Part shown: piece by piece, positions 28,446-41,100 of the stretch
Position numbering within the stretch: the stretch's first letter is position 1
Layout: each line of letters begins with the position of its first letter
Assembly (NCBI GenBank): GCA_959347315.1
Contig: OY365810.1
Coordinates: 4,137,467 to 4,201,466 of the forward strand
Direction of reading: 5' to 3'
From: Bimastos eiseni
Lineage: Eukaryota > Annelida > Clitellata > Crassiclitellata > Lumbricidae
Length of the DNA: 64,000 nt
The notes under the pieces: model-generated
Databases searched by the model: none
What the model saw: only the letters and a program-made list of their open reading frames with translations
What the model was told of the DNA's origin: nothing
Position numbers and translations under genes: made by a program

Positions 28446-29261
28446 AAGGCGGATGTCGTTCAGGTCAAGAATTTTAAAGCGAATGATCAGGCAAATCGGG
28501 AAAATAGCTTTGGGAGAGGTGAAACTTTAGTTTCGATTGGACGCTGGAAAGTCCTTGGGGTGATGGATAGAAAAGTATGAGGCAGATGATGGCTGGTGAA
28601 AATGTGCGGAATTCAGGCTCATATCGTTAAAGAGCCGTGGAGAACTTGAGATGAGGTGTGACCTTGGGTTGAGCAAGACTAAGACAGATGATTGAGAAGA
28701 GCGGGTTGACTGGATGGCAAAGAGTTTGCGAAGATTTTTGGGTTAGGAGTAGGCTACTCCAGAGACGTTGAGATGTGCTCGGTTTTGTTGACACTTCCCG
28801 AATTTAATAAAAGGCCTATATCTTAACCCGCTATTCCTCCGTTCAACACTCATTCCCAATCACGCTCTCAAGGTTCTGGTCTAGAAACAAATTTTCTCAC
28901 CATTTACTCCACTCAGCTCACGCATTCACGCACGATGATGGTTGCTTACTCTTCACATTACATCACCATGATCCGGCTTTCAACAATTGCCTCTGACAGG
29001 TCTAAGATTCAAATTAGAATGCTTGAGCTTGAACCTCCAAATACCTGACGTCAAACATTAATTCAATCCTTCATACATTCATATATAATATCTTCTCTCT
29101 ATCTGCCTCTGTCTCTGTCTGTCTGTGTCTGTCTGTCTACTGTCTGTCTCTCTTCCCTCTCACTCTGTCTGTCTCTCTCTCTCCCTCTGTCATCTTGTAG
29201 TGTTGTGCTAAAATTGTTTGCGGTAAAAATGTTGGTTTATGTCTATTGCATGATACCGAGT

Positions 29262-29400
29262 GGCACGGTTGCCGATGGTTAGAGTGGTTGGCCTGTAACG
29301 CGAAGAGTACGGATTCGATCCTCATCCGAGGAGTTACTGTGCAGGGACCTTGAGCAAGTCCTTCATGCACAGAATTGCTCTGCACTAATCTACAATTGCA
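29262..29400 (+). mobile_element. tRNA-derived SINE
   Basis: GGTTGCCGATGGTTAGAGTGG holds box A; CGGATTCGATCC is box B at the expected distance; the tail has CCTTGAGCAAG and ends in a direct-repeat-like GCACAG. The aligned place in copy D (57330) lacks it, so it inserted after the duplication. Confidence 0.75.
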
Positions 29401-30085
29401 CAGTCGAGGCGTGTTTGCGTTTCTGAACGCATTTTGAAAAGAGCTTTAAGGTACTGCACGTCTTGTGTGTCTCCGCGTTTCAAGCAGGTTCAAATGTCCG
29501 ACGTCACCACTTCTCTTGCAGGGTTTCATCTCTAAGCTTTCCATATCCTCCTCTGTCGTCGTCTAATCAACTATCTTGCTTTATCTCTTGTCCGCCTCCT
29601 CTTCGTTTTTCCTCGATCACCGTTCTTGAAATCCAAACTTTTACTCTCAAGCTTTTTCATAAACTTTTATTGTCAATCACCGTAGAACCCTGCTTATAGA
29701 TCGATTGACCCGCGGTTTATACTGGATTAAGTACTATCTCTTTATAAGGGTCCTTCTTTGTAAATAGTGCGTGAGAGATGACATAGTTGTCGTAGTCTAA
29801 TCATTCTCGTATGTAAATATTAATTGTATTGAGCCCATACTATTCTTTTATTGATCAGCTTAACCTCAGCCGAGTTTGATCTTTGAACAAATGGAAACAT
29901 TGATTGATTGATTGACTGGAGTGACCGAAATCATGACGAGTGTTAACTGTAGTTTCATTTGAGGGGACCACTACGATAAGGTGTTATTCATGTGACATCC
30001 AATATCGCCGTAAACCAATGCCAACACGTTGTTGCTGCTACCTAGAGTAAACCGAAACCAAACTTGTCGCACTGGTCTGATAACA

Positions 30086-31002
30086 ATGGAGGAGAGAATT
30101 GAGAAGCACAGGGAGTTCCTGGTGGACAGAATTGATCCGGAATTCTGTCTGTTAGATAAATTATTGGCCAGTGGTATTTTAACGAGAGAGTTTTTGCACA
30201 AGATTAAACTGAAAGACTGAAGAAAGAAACAGAATACTGCTTGATTTTATACTGAAGAATAAGAATTCGGCGGAATTGATTTCAGCTCTCATGGAAAGTG
30301 GACAAACTCATTTGGTCAACTATTTAAACGCAGATGGAGGTAAGAATAAATACCTCAGTCACTGAATCTAATCCGCAATATTAAAATGATTTACATATCT
30401 ATATATGCGTCGAAAGTTGCTGGTTTCTGGGTCGGGGCTTTCATTATTGTTATTTTGATATTTCCCGGAAGAGGTTATAGTAACATGTACAGTCGTGTTT
30501 ATTAGAAGTTGTATGAGTTACTTAGAGCAAAGTCTCGAAAGTTGCGCGGGTAAATAACAACTATAAAACAATTATATTCTGCAACCGTTCAATAAATAAT
30601 CAAATATTATTTATAAGGTGTTGCAATATCAAGTTCAAGCTCCTTGAAATGTGTTTTATTGGAATTGTTGAAGGTAACTATTTATTGATCGTGTAGAGAA
30701 TGCTTCTGAATTTGGAGACGATTGGCCACTTAGTGAATGTGATATCAGACGCTTGGAGATCAATCGCGAGAGTTTGGTGGATCTTCTCAATTCGAGCGAT
30801 CTATGCATCAGATTATTTTCTGAGAAAGTCATCAATAATCGGCAAAAACAATTCATCCTCTCGAAACAAACTGATGCCGAGAAAAACGAGGCACTGTTAG
30901 ATATTATGACAAAATTCAGTCTTCGACAATACAAGATGACAATAGCATGCTTAAATGGTTCCAACCAAAGTCACATTGCAAAAACTCTTTCAGAAGAAGG
31001 AG
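30086..31002 (+). pseudogene. Copy B: truncated CARD-CARD relic
   Basis: Exon 1 (30086-30339) starts MEERIEKHREFLVDRIDPEF and follows the other copies for 44 codons, then a deletion of about 10 bases after KLKD gives TGA at 30218 and shifts the rest. Exon 2 (30697-31002) is intact: 306 nt, phase 1-1, with DDWPLSECDIRRLEINR and IACLNGSNQSHIAKTL. No TRADD-N-like exon, linkers or C-terminal exons follow before copy C begins at 34.9 kb. Unless exon 2 is spliced into something else, the copy is dead. Confidence 0.75.
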
Positions 31003-31049
31003 GTGAGTTTGTTTATTACCGATATTTGATATTGCCCTTCTTCCAACAC

Positions 31050-31232
31050 CTTTAGCTCAGAAATGCACAGACACGCCTCTGATGGCGCAATTGTAGTTGT
31101 ACTGCAGAAGATTTATGCGCGAAGGACTTGCTTAAGGTCCATACACAGTGACTCCCCTGACGAGGGTCGAATCCGCTCGCTCAGCGCACACTGAGCGTTA
31201 CGGGCTAACCAATCGGCCACTGTGCCATACGA
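31050..31232 (-). mobile_element. tRNA-derived SINE
   Basis: On the minus strand it begins TGGCACAGTGGCCGATTGGT (box A within), has GGATTCGACCCTCG as box B, then GACTCACTGTG-like tail sequence. It lies just after the last exon of relic B. Confidence 0.7.
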
Positions 31233-31589
31233 GTTACCTTCTAAAAACTGGAGAATCACTGGCTTTCTGGTTGATTGAGCAAATGATCCGCTGAGTGATC
31301 AGATGTGTGATTCCGAACGAATAATCAACCACTCGTTATTTGGTAACCAAACTGACCGCGGGTGAATAATGAGTCAATTACAACAATTATTTTATTTTAT
31401 TAAAATTTGGTAATTGATCAGAACAGTAGAACACAACATTACATTACAAATGAGGTCTTGTTGTTTTTGCGCATTGGGCCGATGTGGAGCGTAGCCTGAA
31501 TGAAGGGCCATTGTCCTAGCCTATTCTTTCCTCTCCCGCAGTCAATAGGCCTAACGCCATTGACCGGTCACAAGGCAAGTAGGGCTTTC

Positions 31590-31810
31590 TGGTCCTACTT
31601 GACGTAAGCGCTGCCCTTGACTTGTTTGATAATGACATTCTATTATTTGGAGTCTCATCGTGGTGCTTTTGGCTACATTGGTAGGTCCATGACTGGCTTC
31701 ACTCTTTCCTGAATGGCAGCACCTCCCGTGTTGTCACTGGCTCGAGTAGGTCCCGATGGGCTTCGGTACGTAATGGGCTAACCCAGAGGTCGTCTGTGTG
31801 CCGATGTGAC
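31590..31810 (+). mobile_element. LINE RT fragment
   Basis: The frame reads VLLDVSAALDLFDNDILL, the A box of L2/CR1-type reverse transcriptase (usually LLDLSAAFDTVDH..LL). A second frame gives WLHSFLNGSTSRVVTGSSRS, the next conserved block. Disrupted. Confidence 0.7.
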
Positions 31811-31964
31811 TCAAGCCAATGTCCACTGCCGGACGATAGATGCTGTGCCTACCGTCCAAACCATGCGATTGACCGTAGATTCATTATGATTGTATAGTAC
31901 TAGACTAATACGAGGCACTTTACAAAATATTTGAAGTTCGCGGTTAGTATTAAAATGGAAAATG

Positions 31965-32563
31965 CGGTACGTGACGTTTTGGCGCAGCAGTTTTGGCGCA
32001 GATCTCTGATACAACAATATTGTGTAGGCCTATAATATATGTCATAAATATCTTCTATGGCAATATACCAATTTAATGTCGTCAATTATTCCTCATGGTA
32101 AATCGGGTTAGGCCACGGGAGCGTCGGTAGTAGAAAAGAGAGTGGTGAAAAGAATCATGTTTGATACTTAAATGGAAGCTGGACCGATGAAAAGAATCGT
32201 GTTTAAATGGAAGCTGGATAGATGAAAATAATCCTGTTCAAATGGAAGCTGGATTGATGAAAATGATCATGTTTAAATGGACGCTGAGTTAATTAAAAAT
32301 TATGCCTATATGAAAGCTGGACTGATGAAAAATAATGCCGTTTAATTGGGGGCGGGATTAATGAAAGGATTGTGACTAAAAGGGTCCCACTACTAGTAGA
32401 ATTCTCATATCCATCCCGCTTCTATTTAAGCATGATTCTTTTCATCATTCCAGTTCCCAGTTTAGCATAATTATTTTCATCGATCATGCTTCATATTACA
32501 TTATATGATTCATTATATCAGAGATCTGCGCCAAAACTTTCTGCGCCAAAACGTCCTGCTCCG
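31965..32563. mobile_element. Foldback element with 36-bp internal repeats
   Basis: Arms: GACGTTTTGGCGCAG and a second GTTTTGGCGCAGATCTCTGA on the left (31972-32016), their inverted copies on the right (32516-32555). Inside, 36-bp units AAATGGAAGCTGGAYYGATG run forward at 32150-32395 and turn over at 32400-32490. GGAAAATG (31957-31964) and GAAAAATG (32564-32571) flank it, 7 of 8. No coding content. Confidence 0.75.
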
Positions 32564-32571
32564 GAAAAATG

Positions 32572-34735
32572 TACCTTCTGTGGTCATAACGTCATTGGAC
32601 TACGACGTACTAATTACAGTATGATATTTGGAAAATGGAAATACCGGCCGGGCCAATACACGGAATTATTACCAAGCCAGTTAGGCCTATATAATTAGAC
32701 TGCAAATAGTAGGTGTTGTCGTTTAGGTAAGAATAGGTCTACTTCGAATAAAACGATGCGGTACTGCTATGATTCTTCGGTTCTGAGAATAATTGCTTTG
32801 CGAATAAAAAAATATGAGCGTCTGATGTTCAGTAAATACAGGTAAATGTCTAACAGCCTTCAACATTTAAATATTACGAGCTCGTCTTCAACGCATTATT
32901 GGTGTGCGAACAAACCAATCAAGCAGCCATTTTTACATAAGGTTGATTGTGGTGTTGATGCATCGGTGGACAGATCAGTCATTATTAAAAATCAAATAGA
33001 CGTTTTCGAAGCAATTCCATTCAACCGAAATTTAATTATTATAGGAATATTCTGGACGGTAACCAGCAATTGATATTTCGATTATTATCAGGGTCAAATT
33101 GAACAATTGCCAACAGTAAGCTGCAAGATCTGCAATTGATATTTCGATTATTATCTGTGTCAAATTGAACAATTGCCAACAGTAAGCTGCAAGATCTGCA
33201 ATTGATATTTCGATTATTATCAGGGTCAAATTGAACAATTGCCAACAGTAAGCTGCAAGATCTGCAATTGATATTTCGATTATTATCTGTGTCAAATTGA
33301 ACAATTGCCAACACTAAGCTGCAAGACCTACAATTGATATTTCGATTATTATCTGGATCAAATTGAACAATTGCCAACACTAAGCTGCAAGACCTACAAT
33401 TGATATTTCGATTATTATCTGTAAAAATTGAACAATTGCCAACACTGAGCTGCAAGTAATAATTAATTTTGTGCTTTTCAATCATGTAGGCCTATTCACT
33501 TATGATGTACAGTGCTCTGGATTAGAGTCATGATACATGTAACAGCTATAGGAAACACACAGCTCTTGTAACAATACTAATATATCCTGCTACATGGTAC
33601 CATAATTAATGTAAGTCTCTGTAAATTGTTGTTTTATAATATATTTTGCATTGAATGCGCCGATCATATAACGATATTCTTGTATTTGCTTAATACATCC
33701 TGCCTTGTTAGCAGACCTCTTGAAGAGGCGCTATGTACATATGACTTACGAAGCCCACTAATATGAAAATGGGCCTACTCCTTATTGTACGGATACGGGT
33801 ATAATTCTGCCACTTGAGACCATTATTATGTAGGTCATACGAATCTAAAGTAGGTAAGCCTACAAGCCACAGGCCTGCGTTCTAATAATGATCGCCCTAT
33901 TTATAACTTGTAGCTATGAATACGATGGAAATTATCCATAGCCGAGCGTGTGGAATTTCGAAGAATTTCTTGAGATCATGGATACAAAGAGTTAGCCTAT
34001 GTCATAGCCAAAATAATTAGCGCTATCGTTACACCCTTGAACTCCAAGGAGAAACTTGTCATACGTCAGATGTCACTGTCGAATATTTTGTTCTGAACTT
34101 GTCTGCCAGCAATATGATCGATGACATGGACAACATTCTATGATGATTATACTATCTATAAATCTCTACTACTAACTAATTTTCCATACCTTCACATCCA
34201 GTGACTAAATTTAAACTTATATCTGTATACCCAAATCCGTGCTAAACTTTGTAATGCTCTTCTATCGGGACATTGGCTTGAAGTGATTCTAAACATTATC
34301 TCCACCAGGTGTGAAATTAAAAATGGAATGCATGATGTCAAAATACAAAACCCAAGACTTCCAGCATATACAATACTTTCATACCTTGTAACTGATATCG
34401 TTCTGAAAACGTTAATGTTGCAGCGTTGTTCTGAGACCAGTTGATCTTGGAATGTTAGTTCATGGTTGATCAAAAGATCTCGTGTTTAGTGTTTTATGCC
34501 GCTGATAAACTTTAGGCTTATTCGAAGTCAGCTTACACGAAACGAGGTTTCTTCTGCCCACTGGAAACTGACATTTGCCAAATCAACCTCTACATATTTC
34601 ACTTAGATAACATTCGATATAGTGTGTGCTGATAAAATAAATCAATGAACCAGGTTTATCCTACATGTAATAGACTTCGAGTTTATTATTCTAGCTGATA
34701 ACGAGTTTCATCTGCTGATTCAATTGATGTCTTTG
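32572..34735. other. Spacer between copies B and C
   Basis: Contains the 66-bp array at 33068-33456. The rest has no gene-like stretch: a 93-codon minus frame at 34192-34473 and a 75-codon plus frame at 32846-33073 show nothing recognisable. It lacks the conserved upstream block seen before A, B and D. Confidence 0.45.
33068..33456. repeat. 66-bp tandem array with dimer alternation
   Basis: About six units of 66 bp (AATTGATATTTCGATTATTA then CAATTGCCAACAGTAAGCTG). Units alternate between ...TCAGGGTCAAATT and ...TCTGTGTCAAATT in the first four, suggesting amplification of a 132-bp dimer. The minus strand is open across the array in two frames because 66 is a multiple of three; no protein is claimed. 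Confidence 0.85.
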
Positions 34736-34737
34736 CC

Positions 34738-34815
34738 GATTACGTCAGCTCATAATTCATAACGTCAGCTCCTGACGTCAATTACGTCAATTCATGACGT
34801 CGGCTCATAATTCAT
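34738..34815 (+). promoter_or_regulatory. Cluster of CRE/ATF-like ACGTCA motifs upstream of gene C
   Basis: Within about 65 bases there are four ACGTCA half-sites (34742, 34762, 34775, 34784), of which TGACGTCA at 34773-34780 is a full palindromic CRE, plus TGACGTCG at 34795. They sit 120-200 bases before the gene C start codon. The motifs share a CTCATAATTCATA context, so the cluster is also a short tandem repeat; regulatory function is an inference. Confidence 0.35.
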
Positions 34816-34935
34816 AAACTCACTCATAATTCTCTGAGTTGCAGGTTGCAGCTCCTTATTTGAATCCATGCTATCAGGCTATTGCAGCCATCAAGCGTCA
34901 TCTGAAGCCAAAGTTTTTTTAAAGTTCGAATACCA

Positions 34936-35197
34936 ATGGAGGAGAGAGTAGAGAAACACAGAGATTTTCTGGTGGACCGAATTGATCCAGATTTCGGTCT
35001 GCTGGAAAAATTACTGGCCAATAAGATTCTGACGAGGGAATATTTGCATAAGATAAAGCTGAAAGACAACACAACAGAGGACAAGAACAGAATTCTTCTT
35101 GACTTCATACTGAAAAACAAGAGAGCAAAGGGATTGGTCTCAGCTCTCAGGGACAGTGGACAAATTCATTTGGTCAACTATTTGAACGCCGATGGAA
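34936..35197 (+). CDS. Gene C exon 1: CARD1
   Basis: MEERVEKHRDFLVDRIDPDF, LTREYLHKIKLKDN, LLDFILKNKRAKGLVSALRD and SGQIHLVNYL: a canonical CARD of 87 residues. The donor is GGAA|GTAAGT, phase 1. Confidence 0.85.
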
Positions 35198-38100
35198 GTA
35201 AGTAAGTTAGCCAAACACATACACACACTTGCATAAATGATTTTACATGCACAAGTATGTAGAGTAATGTGGAATCGAACAAATTCTAAGTTCCAAGTCA
35301 ACATATTCATCTCAACAATGTGAAAGCTGCAATATGTTGTGTGGGTGTGATGATTATTGTTTTCTGTACAATATTATTCCATCTTGCAAGTGTAATGTAA
35401 TAGCGTAAAGAGTTAAGCAGTGTCAGACGCATATCAATTTAAGTGCGCTTAAAAAATTTTAAAATCGCATTTGAAAACTTTACAGTTGGACCGAGTTGGC
35501 AATGTTTCATTAAACAGAAACACGTTTTTCATGCACGGTGCACCAAGTAATGAGGTTGACTTAGGTCTTTAATACTTGATTTGAACATTCGTCCACTTTT
35601 ATGATAAAATACAAATGAAAATAAAAATGTAAGCCACAAATATGATTTAGAAAACAAATGGTTACCGTACTGAAAGGCGTAAGCAAAAAAAATTGAATGC
35701 TGTATGCTAGTAAGATGTTCGTCAATAGGTATGGTCTAATATAAAATCTATTTAGCCCTGCTATTCCGCTACTTTTCTGTCGTGGCTACTAATGTAGGCC
35801 TAGTTAGGGTGATTCAGAGTGGCTCTAGGACAAAATGGTATGGACAAAATGGTATTGGACAAAATGGTACGGACAAAATGGTATTGTACAAAATAGTAGG
35901 CTTACGGATAAAATGGTAGAGATTTAAGGGGTCTAGGACATATTTCCACTCCCCAGACATTTCCCCTAGGACATTTCCCCCGATTGATCACTAACATAGC
36001 ACGCACATAAGTTGTGTATCATATTAGTCATATTAATTAAGTATGTATGATTAATGTTATATATTACATATATATGATCAATGTCCGGGAGTGGAATGCC
36101 AGGGAATGTATATATATATATATCAGACTATGTTTGATATGCGTATAACACACTTTGGTACACCATAGTTTATGTTGGCAAAGTCATTTTTCTTGCAAAT
36201 ATCATGCTGTCTAAATTTGAAATAGAAACTGAACTGATGAACAGAATCCTTGCATAAATTTAGGCTGGATTAATTAATAGAGTCTTATTTAATCAGAAGC
36301 TGGACTGATGAGAAGAATTATGCATAATTTGAAGTAGGACTAATGATAGTACTCCTTGCTAACATCGATGCTTGACTAATTGAAAGAATCTTGTTTTATC
36401 AGCAGCTGGATTGATGAAAAGAATCATGTTTATTTATAAGGGGATTGATGAAACTGATCGCTCTTCAGATCAGAAGCGGGATCGATGAGAAAACGATGTT
36501 CAATTAGAAGTTGGATAGTTTAGAAGAATCATGCTTATAAGGCGAAGCTGGATCAACGAAAAGTTGTACTTGAATGGTAGAGGGTTCGATAAGAGAATTC
36601 TGCTTTAACGAGATGGATATTAAAAATTATGCCTAATTAGAAGCTGGATTGGTCCAAAGAATTACGCTTATCTGGAAGCTGTTATCTGCATTCCTTGAAA
36701 AGAGACGGGCTGAAGATGATACTTGATTTACGAAAAGAATTATGCTGCAATGGAAACTGGATCGAATAAAAGATTCCTATTTTAAAAGAAGCTAGATTGT
36801 TAGAAAGCCGCTAGAATGGATGCGTGCTTACGTGGAAATTGAATACCATTTTGTCCATACCATTTTGTCCGTACCATTTTGTCCGCTAAAATTTTGTCCC
36901 CATACCATTTTCTCCATACCATTTTTGTCCGTCCCATTTTGTCCGCTACAATTTTGTCCGCTACCATTTTGTCCGGTCACCATTCAGAGTATCGCGATGA
37001 AGTAACGCGGCAACGAACAACTCGCCATAATTCTGTAACCATTAAATTCATCGGTTTATCCTATTTATTTTTGTTGCAATATTTAATATAGGCCACTGTC
37101 ATATTAAACCTATTATGTCAGCATAATCGAAGGCAACCATTTGTTGTTCATGCAGAACATGGGACTACACATGGAGATGATTGGCCGCTTAGTGAATCTG
37201 ACATCAGCCTTTTGGAAACCAATCGTGAGAGTTTGCTAGACCTTCTCGAGACTAGCGAGCTATGCGTCAGATTATATTCTATGAAAATCGTCAATTATAG
37301 GCAAAAACAGTTCATCTTTTCGAAGACGACTGATACCGAGAAAAACGAGGCACTGTTTGACATCTTCACAAAATTCAGTCTTGGACAATACAAATTGGCA
37401 ATAGCCTGTTTAAACGATTCCAATCAAAGTCATATTGCCGATCTACTTTTAGAAGGAGGAGGTAAGGTATCTTTCCAGTAATATAATGCTAGTTATTTGC
37501 TCATATTCTGGCTGATTGGATGATTGTGTCATTAAAACAATGAGTGACCAGATAAATGAGTGAATGAATTGGAAGTGTGTCAACGAGCAATTAAAGAAAC
37601 GATTCTAAACATATTATAGGTCATTCACCACTTAGTTACATTTAGTTAACTGACCGCGAGTGACTAATGACCACATCTATAAACAAAGCATGTGACACAG
37701 TGCTAATTAACAATAAGTAATTATAATTGATTAGCACAGGGGAAACACTCAGATATGATAACATCGGTCGAACAGAGCAAGGGGTTTTGTGATTGCGGCA
37801 GGGTCAATTGCTAGAACCTCAGTCACCAACCAATTTATTTACAGATAATAACTATGACTATAACTAAGAAGACTACAATAGATGACCGGGACCATGAGAA
37901 ATTTAAAGACAAGTATGTTTTCCTCAAATTCAGATTTTCCTATCCAGTACGCATACAAATTTCAATAGATGAAATTATATACATAGTATACATAGGTCTA
38001 AAGGGTGGCATGCATATTGTACAGTTTTCATTGTCTAGTGCGTCGTCTAATGTTCATCCTTTGCGTCCTTTGGAATATTCAAGTTGCATGTGCTGGGTTT

Positions 38101-41100
38101 ATCTTACTGCGATATTTTTGTATTGTATATCTTACAGACAAATTGTAAAGAAATTAAAACGAGTCTTTGTTCTAAATGTATACAGTTGCTGTTCGAATTC
38201 ACGCGAACCTTGAAGGCGCTGTTGGAAATACAGACGAACTGGAAGATGATATCGTCAACCGGTTAACGATGGTTCTGGAAAATTGTCCTTTGGAAGAAGC
38301 TACTCGGTATCTGGAGCTGACCCAGTTGAGAATAATTGCCGCCAAGAAAGGACACAGCATCATCATCTACATCATCTGCAAGACGCACGATGAGCTGCTG
38401 CAACTCATTGATCTACTGAAGATGGACAGATTGAAGGAAATCATTGAGAGGGTCTTCACTGAAATGCTTTCGATTGTAGATGCTCTAAGGGTCACGCTTA
38501 CCTGGTCACTGGAAGAGTTCAGAAGAGCTACTGAGTACTTTGGTTAGTATGAAAGATTGATGCCGAGAAAACTTACACAGAGCAACAGTACGGTGGTGAA
38601 AATACATGTATTTATTGCACCCAGGAAAAAGCTAACAATTGGTTTAGTACTTTCAAACTCAGTTTTATTATGAACGTCACTAAAATTAATTTCTAAACAG
38701 GTATACAATCAGCCATTTACATATCTATATAAATGTCTGGTGGTCGATAAAAGGAAGAAAATGAAAAGAAATCACTTTTCCTACTCATTACGTCCTAATA
38801 TTTCGTTGAACCACCTCTAGCTTTGATCACAGGTGGTGCAGTTATTATCTCCGCCAGTTATATGTATGCTTTAAGACATTGAACTTTGCGCTTTTTAAGT
38901 ACCTCACAAATGCTCTGCACACATGACCTGATCTATTAAAGCAAGTTTTCTACATTTTGAGAATAGTTGCTGCACAATGGAATTCGGGGAGGCCCGCAAG
39001 GACGGAATTGCAATAATCCATGTGCGTTAATTTGACAGAGTGCTTTAGCGTCAATACAACACGGACTAATTGACTGCGTTGTTAGAGCCGTATCTGACAG
39101 ACGCAGGACCTGATGTCAGTTCTTTGTATTGATAGTTGTCTTATGTATTGCCCCAGATTCAAGTGCCGTCTGGTACCTTGGCCTGACAATTCAGATTCAT
39201 TCATCTATTATTCTTGTGTGTCCACTTGATCCCAATTATAGTTTATCCCATAATTATCACATAACTGTTAATTGACTTTATCAGATTGATATTTTCACTT
39301 TAATGCAGATTGTTGTTGTTTTTTTGAACTCACATCTATCAATTATATGGTATGCAGATTTGGTACAGAAGAGACTTTGCAAAGCTAAAAGTGCACTAGA
39401 CGAGAACGAAGTCGTGGAAGCAATTCCTTCTCAAGGAATTGAAGGCAGGCAATTAAATGAGTCTATTTCGTTTCTCATCAATCACCTTAAATGCTACATC
39501 TTGCATACGCGCCTATACATATTGCTTCTATTCTGACCTTCTATGGTGTAGCAATAGTACACCATAGTCTGGTCATTGACTGTGGCTGTCTGTCTGCCTC
39601 CTGAAGTTTTGGATCTTGACCTAAAACTGTTTGGCGCTCTCTGCCGTTGGCTTTTGATTTGACTTAGCACTTTGGAATGATTTCCGCGACTTTATTTAAT
39701 GGGCGTTTGCAGAAAATGCGATTAGTGTAGTATAGAATATTATAGAATAATATAGTATAATGTTGACTTGCATTGTATGGCATAGTTTACTGTAGAATAG
39801 CGTAGAATATTGTAAAAAATGAGAGTCACATTTAGAATAGTTAGAAATAGTGTGGCATAGCATACTATAGCGTAGTAAGGTCCAGTGGCGTAGCGCCATG
39901 GAGCGAAGTGGAGCAATTGCTCCAGGACGCCAAGGGCTGAGGGTCGCCTCATCGGCCGATGTAAAATTATTTTTTTCTTATAATTTCTGCCGATGGTTAG
40001 CTTCACAAATTAACAAGACTTAGCGTCGTAGCCCGTACGCATCTGACGGACGCCTTGATAGATTCGCGGTATTTAGCCTATTACGCATCAGTTAATAACA
40101 GCCCGCGTTCAGCCCGTAGGCCTGTGTATGAACAAACCATCTTCGATATCAACATGCACACATGCTATCACGTTATTAAAAGTAAGCCTTTAGGTGAGAG
40201 CCAAATAAAACTGGTTGACGTTACTCATATTCAGATCAGTTGTTCGGCTGCATATAAACGCAGTTATCACATGTACATGTAGCTGCGTTGGTCGAAATGA
40301 ACACATTTTTAGCACTGCTTTGTTCACTGAAGAGAATTTTTTGGACGTTTCTGTACTGCTTCTGTTCGTTGTGAAAACTAGGGCAGAAGAGTTTGACTCA
40401 TTTTGCGTTGACTTTCGAGTAGATGCAAAATGTGTGCAGACTAGTAAACATCAGTGGTGGTTTCAATGCTAGCGACTGTTTATTCCTTATGCTGTGATTG
40501 TTTGTGGTTCGATTTTTAAGAAAAGTACAGATTTTTACTAGACAGTTAATAATAACAGAACTGTTTATTTAATTGCAACACGGGTTTCTCTCGTTGAACA
40601 AAATTATTTTAAAACACGTTCGAAAGGATACTCGATTGCAGCATCCAATTCAAATGTGAGCGAAATTCACCAAAAACTCAAAACACGCATGAAGCACAGA
40701 GAATGGACCTTGCTCAGTAGGAGGGCGCCACAGAGACAGCTACGCCACTGGTAAAGTCAAATATAGAATTGTATAGCATGATGTAGTATGATGTAGTGTG
40801 CCACACTATATTATAGTATGGCATATCATGGCATAAAACAACATACTAGGAAATCAAATTCACACACGTCTGTATTGGTTATTCATAACCATGCCTTCAT
40901 TTGGTGACGCATTGACTACTTCAATTCACTATTTGCTGGTCTTCCCAAGGCACGCTTATCTTCCCTGCAATCAGTTATGAACTCTGCAGCCAGACTCATT
41001 GCTCGTTTCCCTCGCTACTCCCACATTTCTACCTACACGACCGACGTCCTACACTGGCTTTCAATTCCCTCTCGCAGCCAATACAACGCACTCCTCTTTG

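Larger units (their letters stand above)
27827..30085 (+). other. 5' intron or upstream spacer of copy B
   Basis: 28490-29060 aligns with 56380-57060 in copy D, so this region belongs to the duplicated unit. It holds a hAT-like element (28078-28445), a CT-rich microsatellite (29088-29190) and a SINE (29262-29400). No coding exon was seen; the last 100 bases align with sequence just before ATG in the other copies. Confidence 0.45.

Noticed and set aside
29262..29400. tRNA gene
   Set aside because: Box A and box B are present but the sequence does not close an acceptor stem and continues into a SINE tail; the same applies to 16010-16190 and 31050-31232.
33068..33456. CRISPR-like direct repeats
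   Set aside because: Units are contiguous 66-bp satellites without spacers, in a eukaryotic genome.
33039..33485. 148-codon minus-strand frame
   Set aside because: Product of the 66-bp tandem array; two frames on the same strand are open and both merely repeat a short phrase.
37854..38213. 119-codon frame ahead of the TRADD-N-like exon of gene C
   Set aside because: It is in a different frame from the exon and reads through intron sequence shared with A and D.
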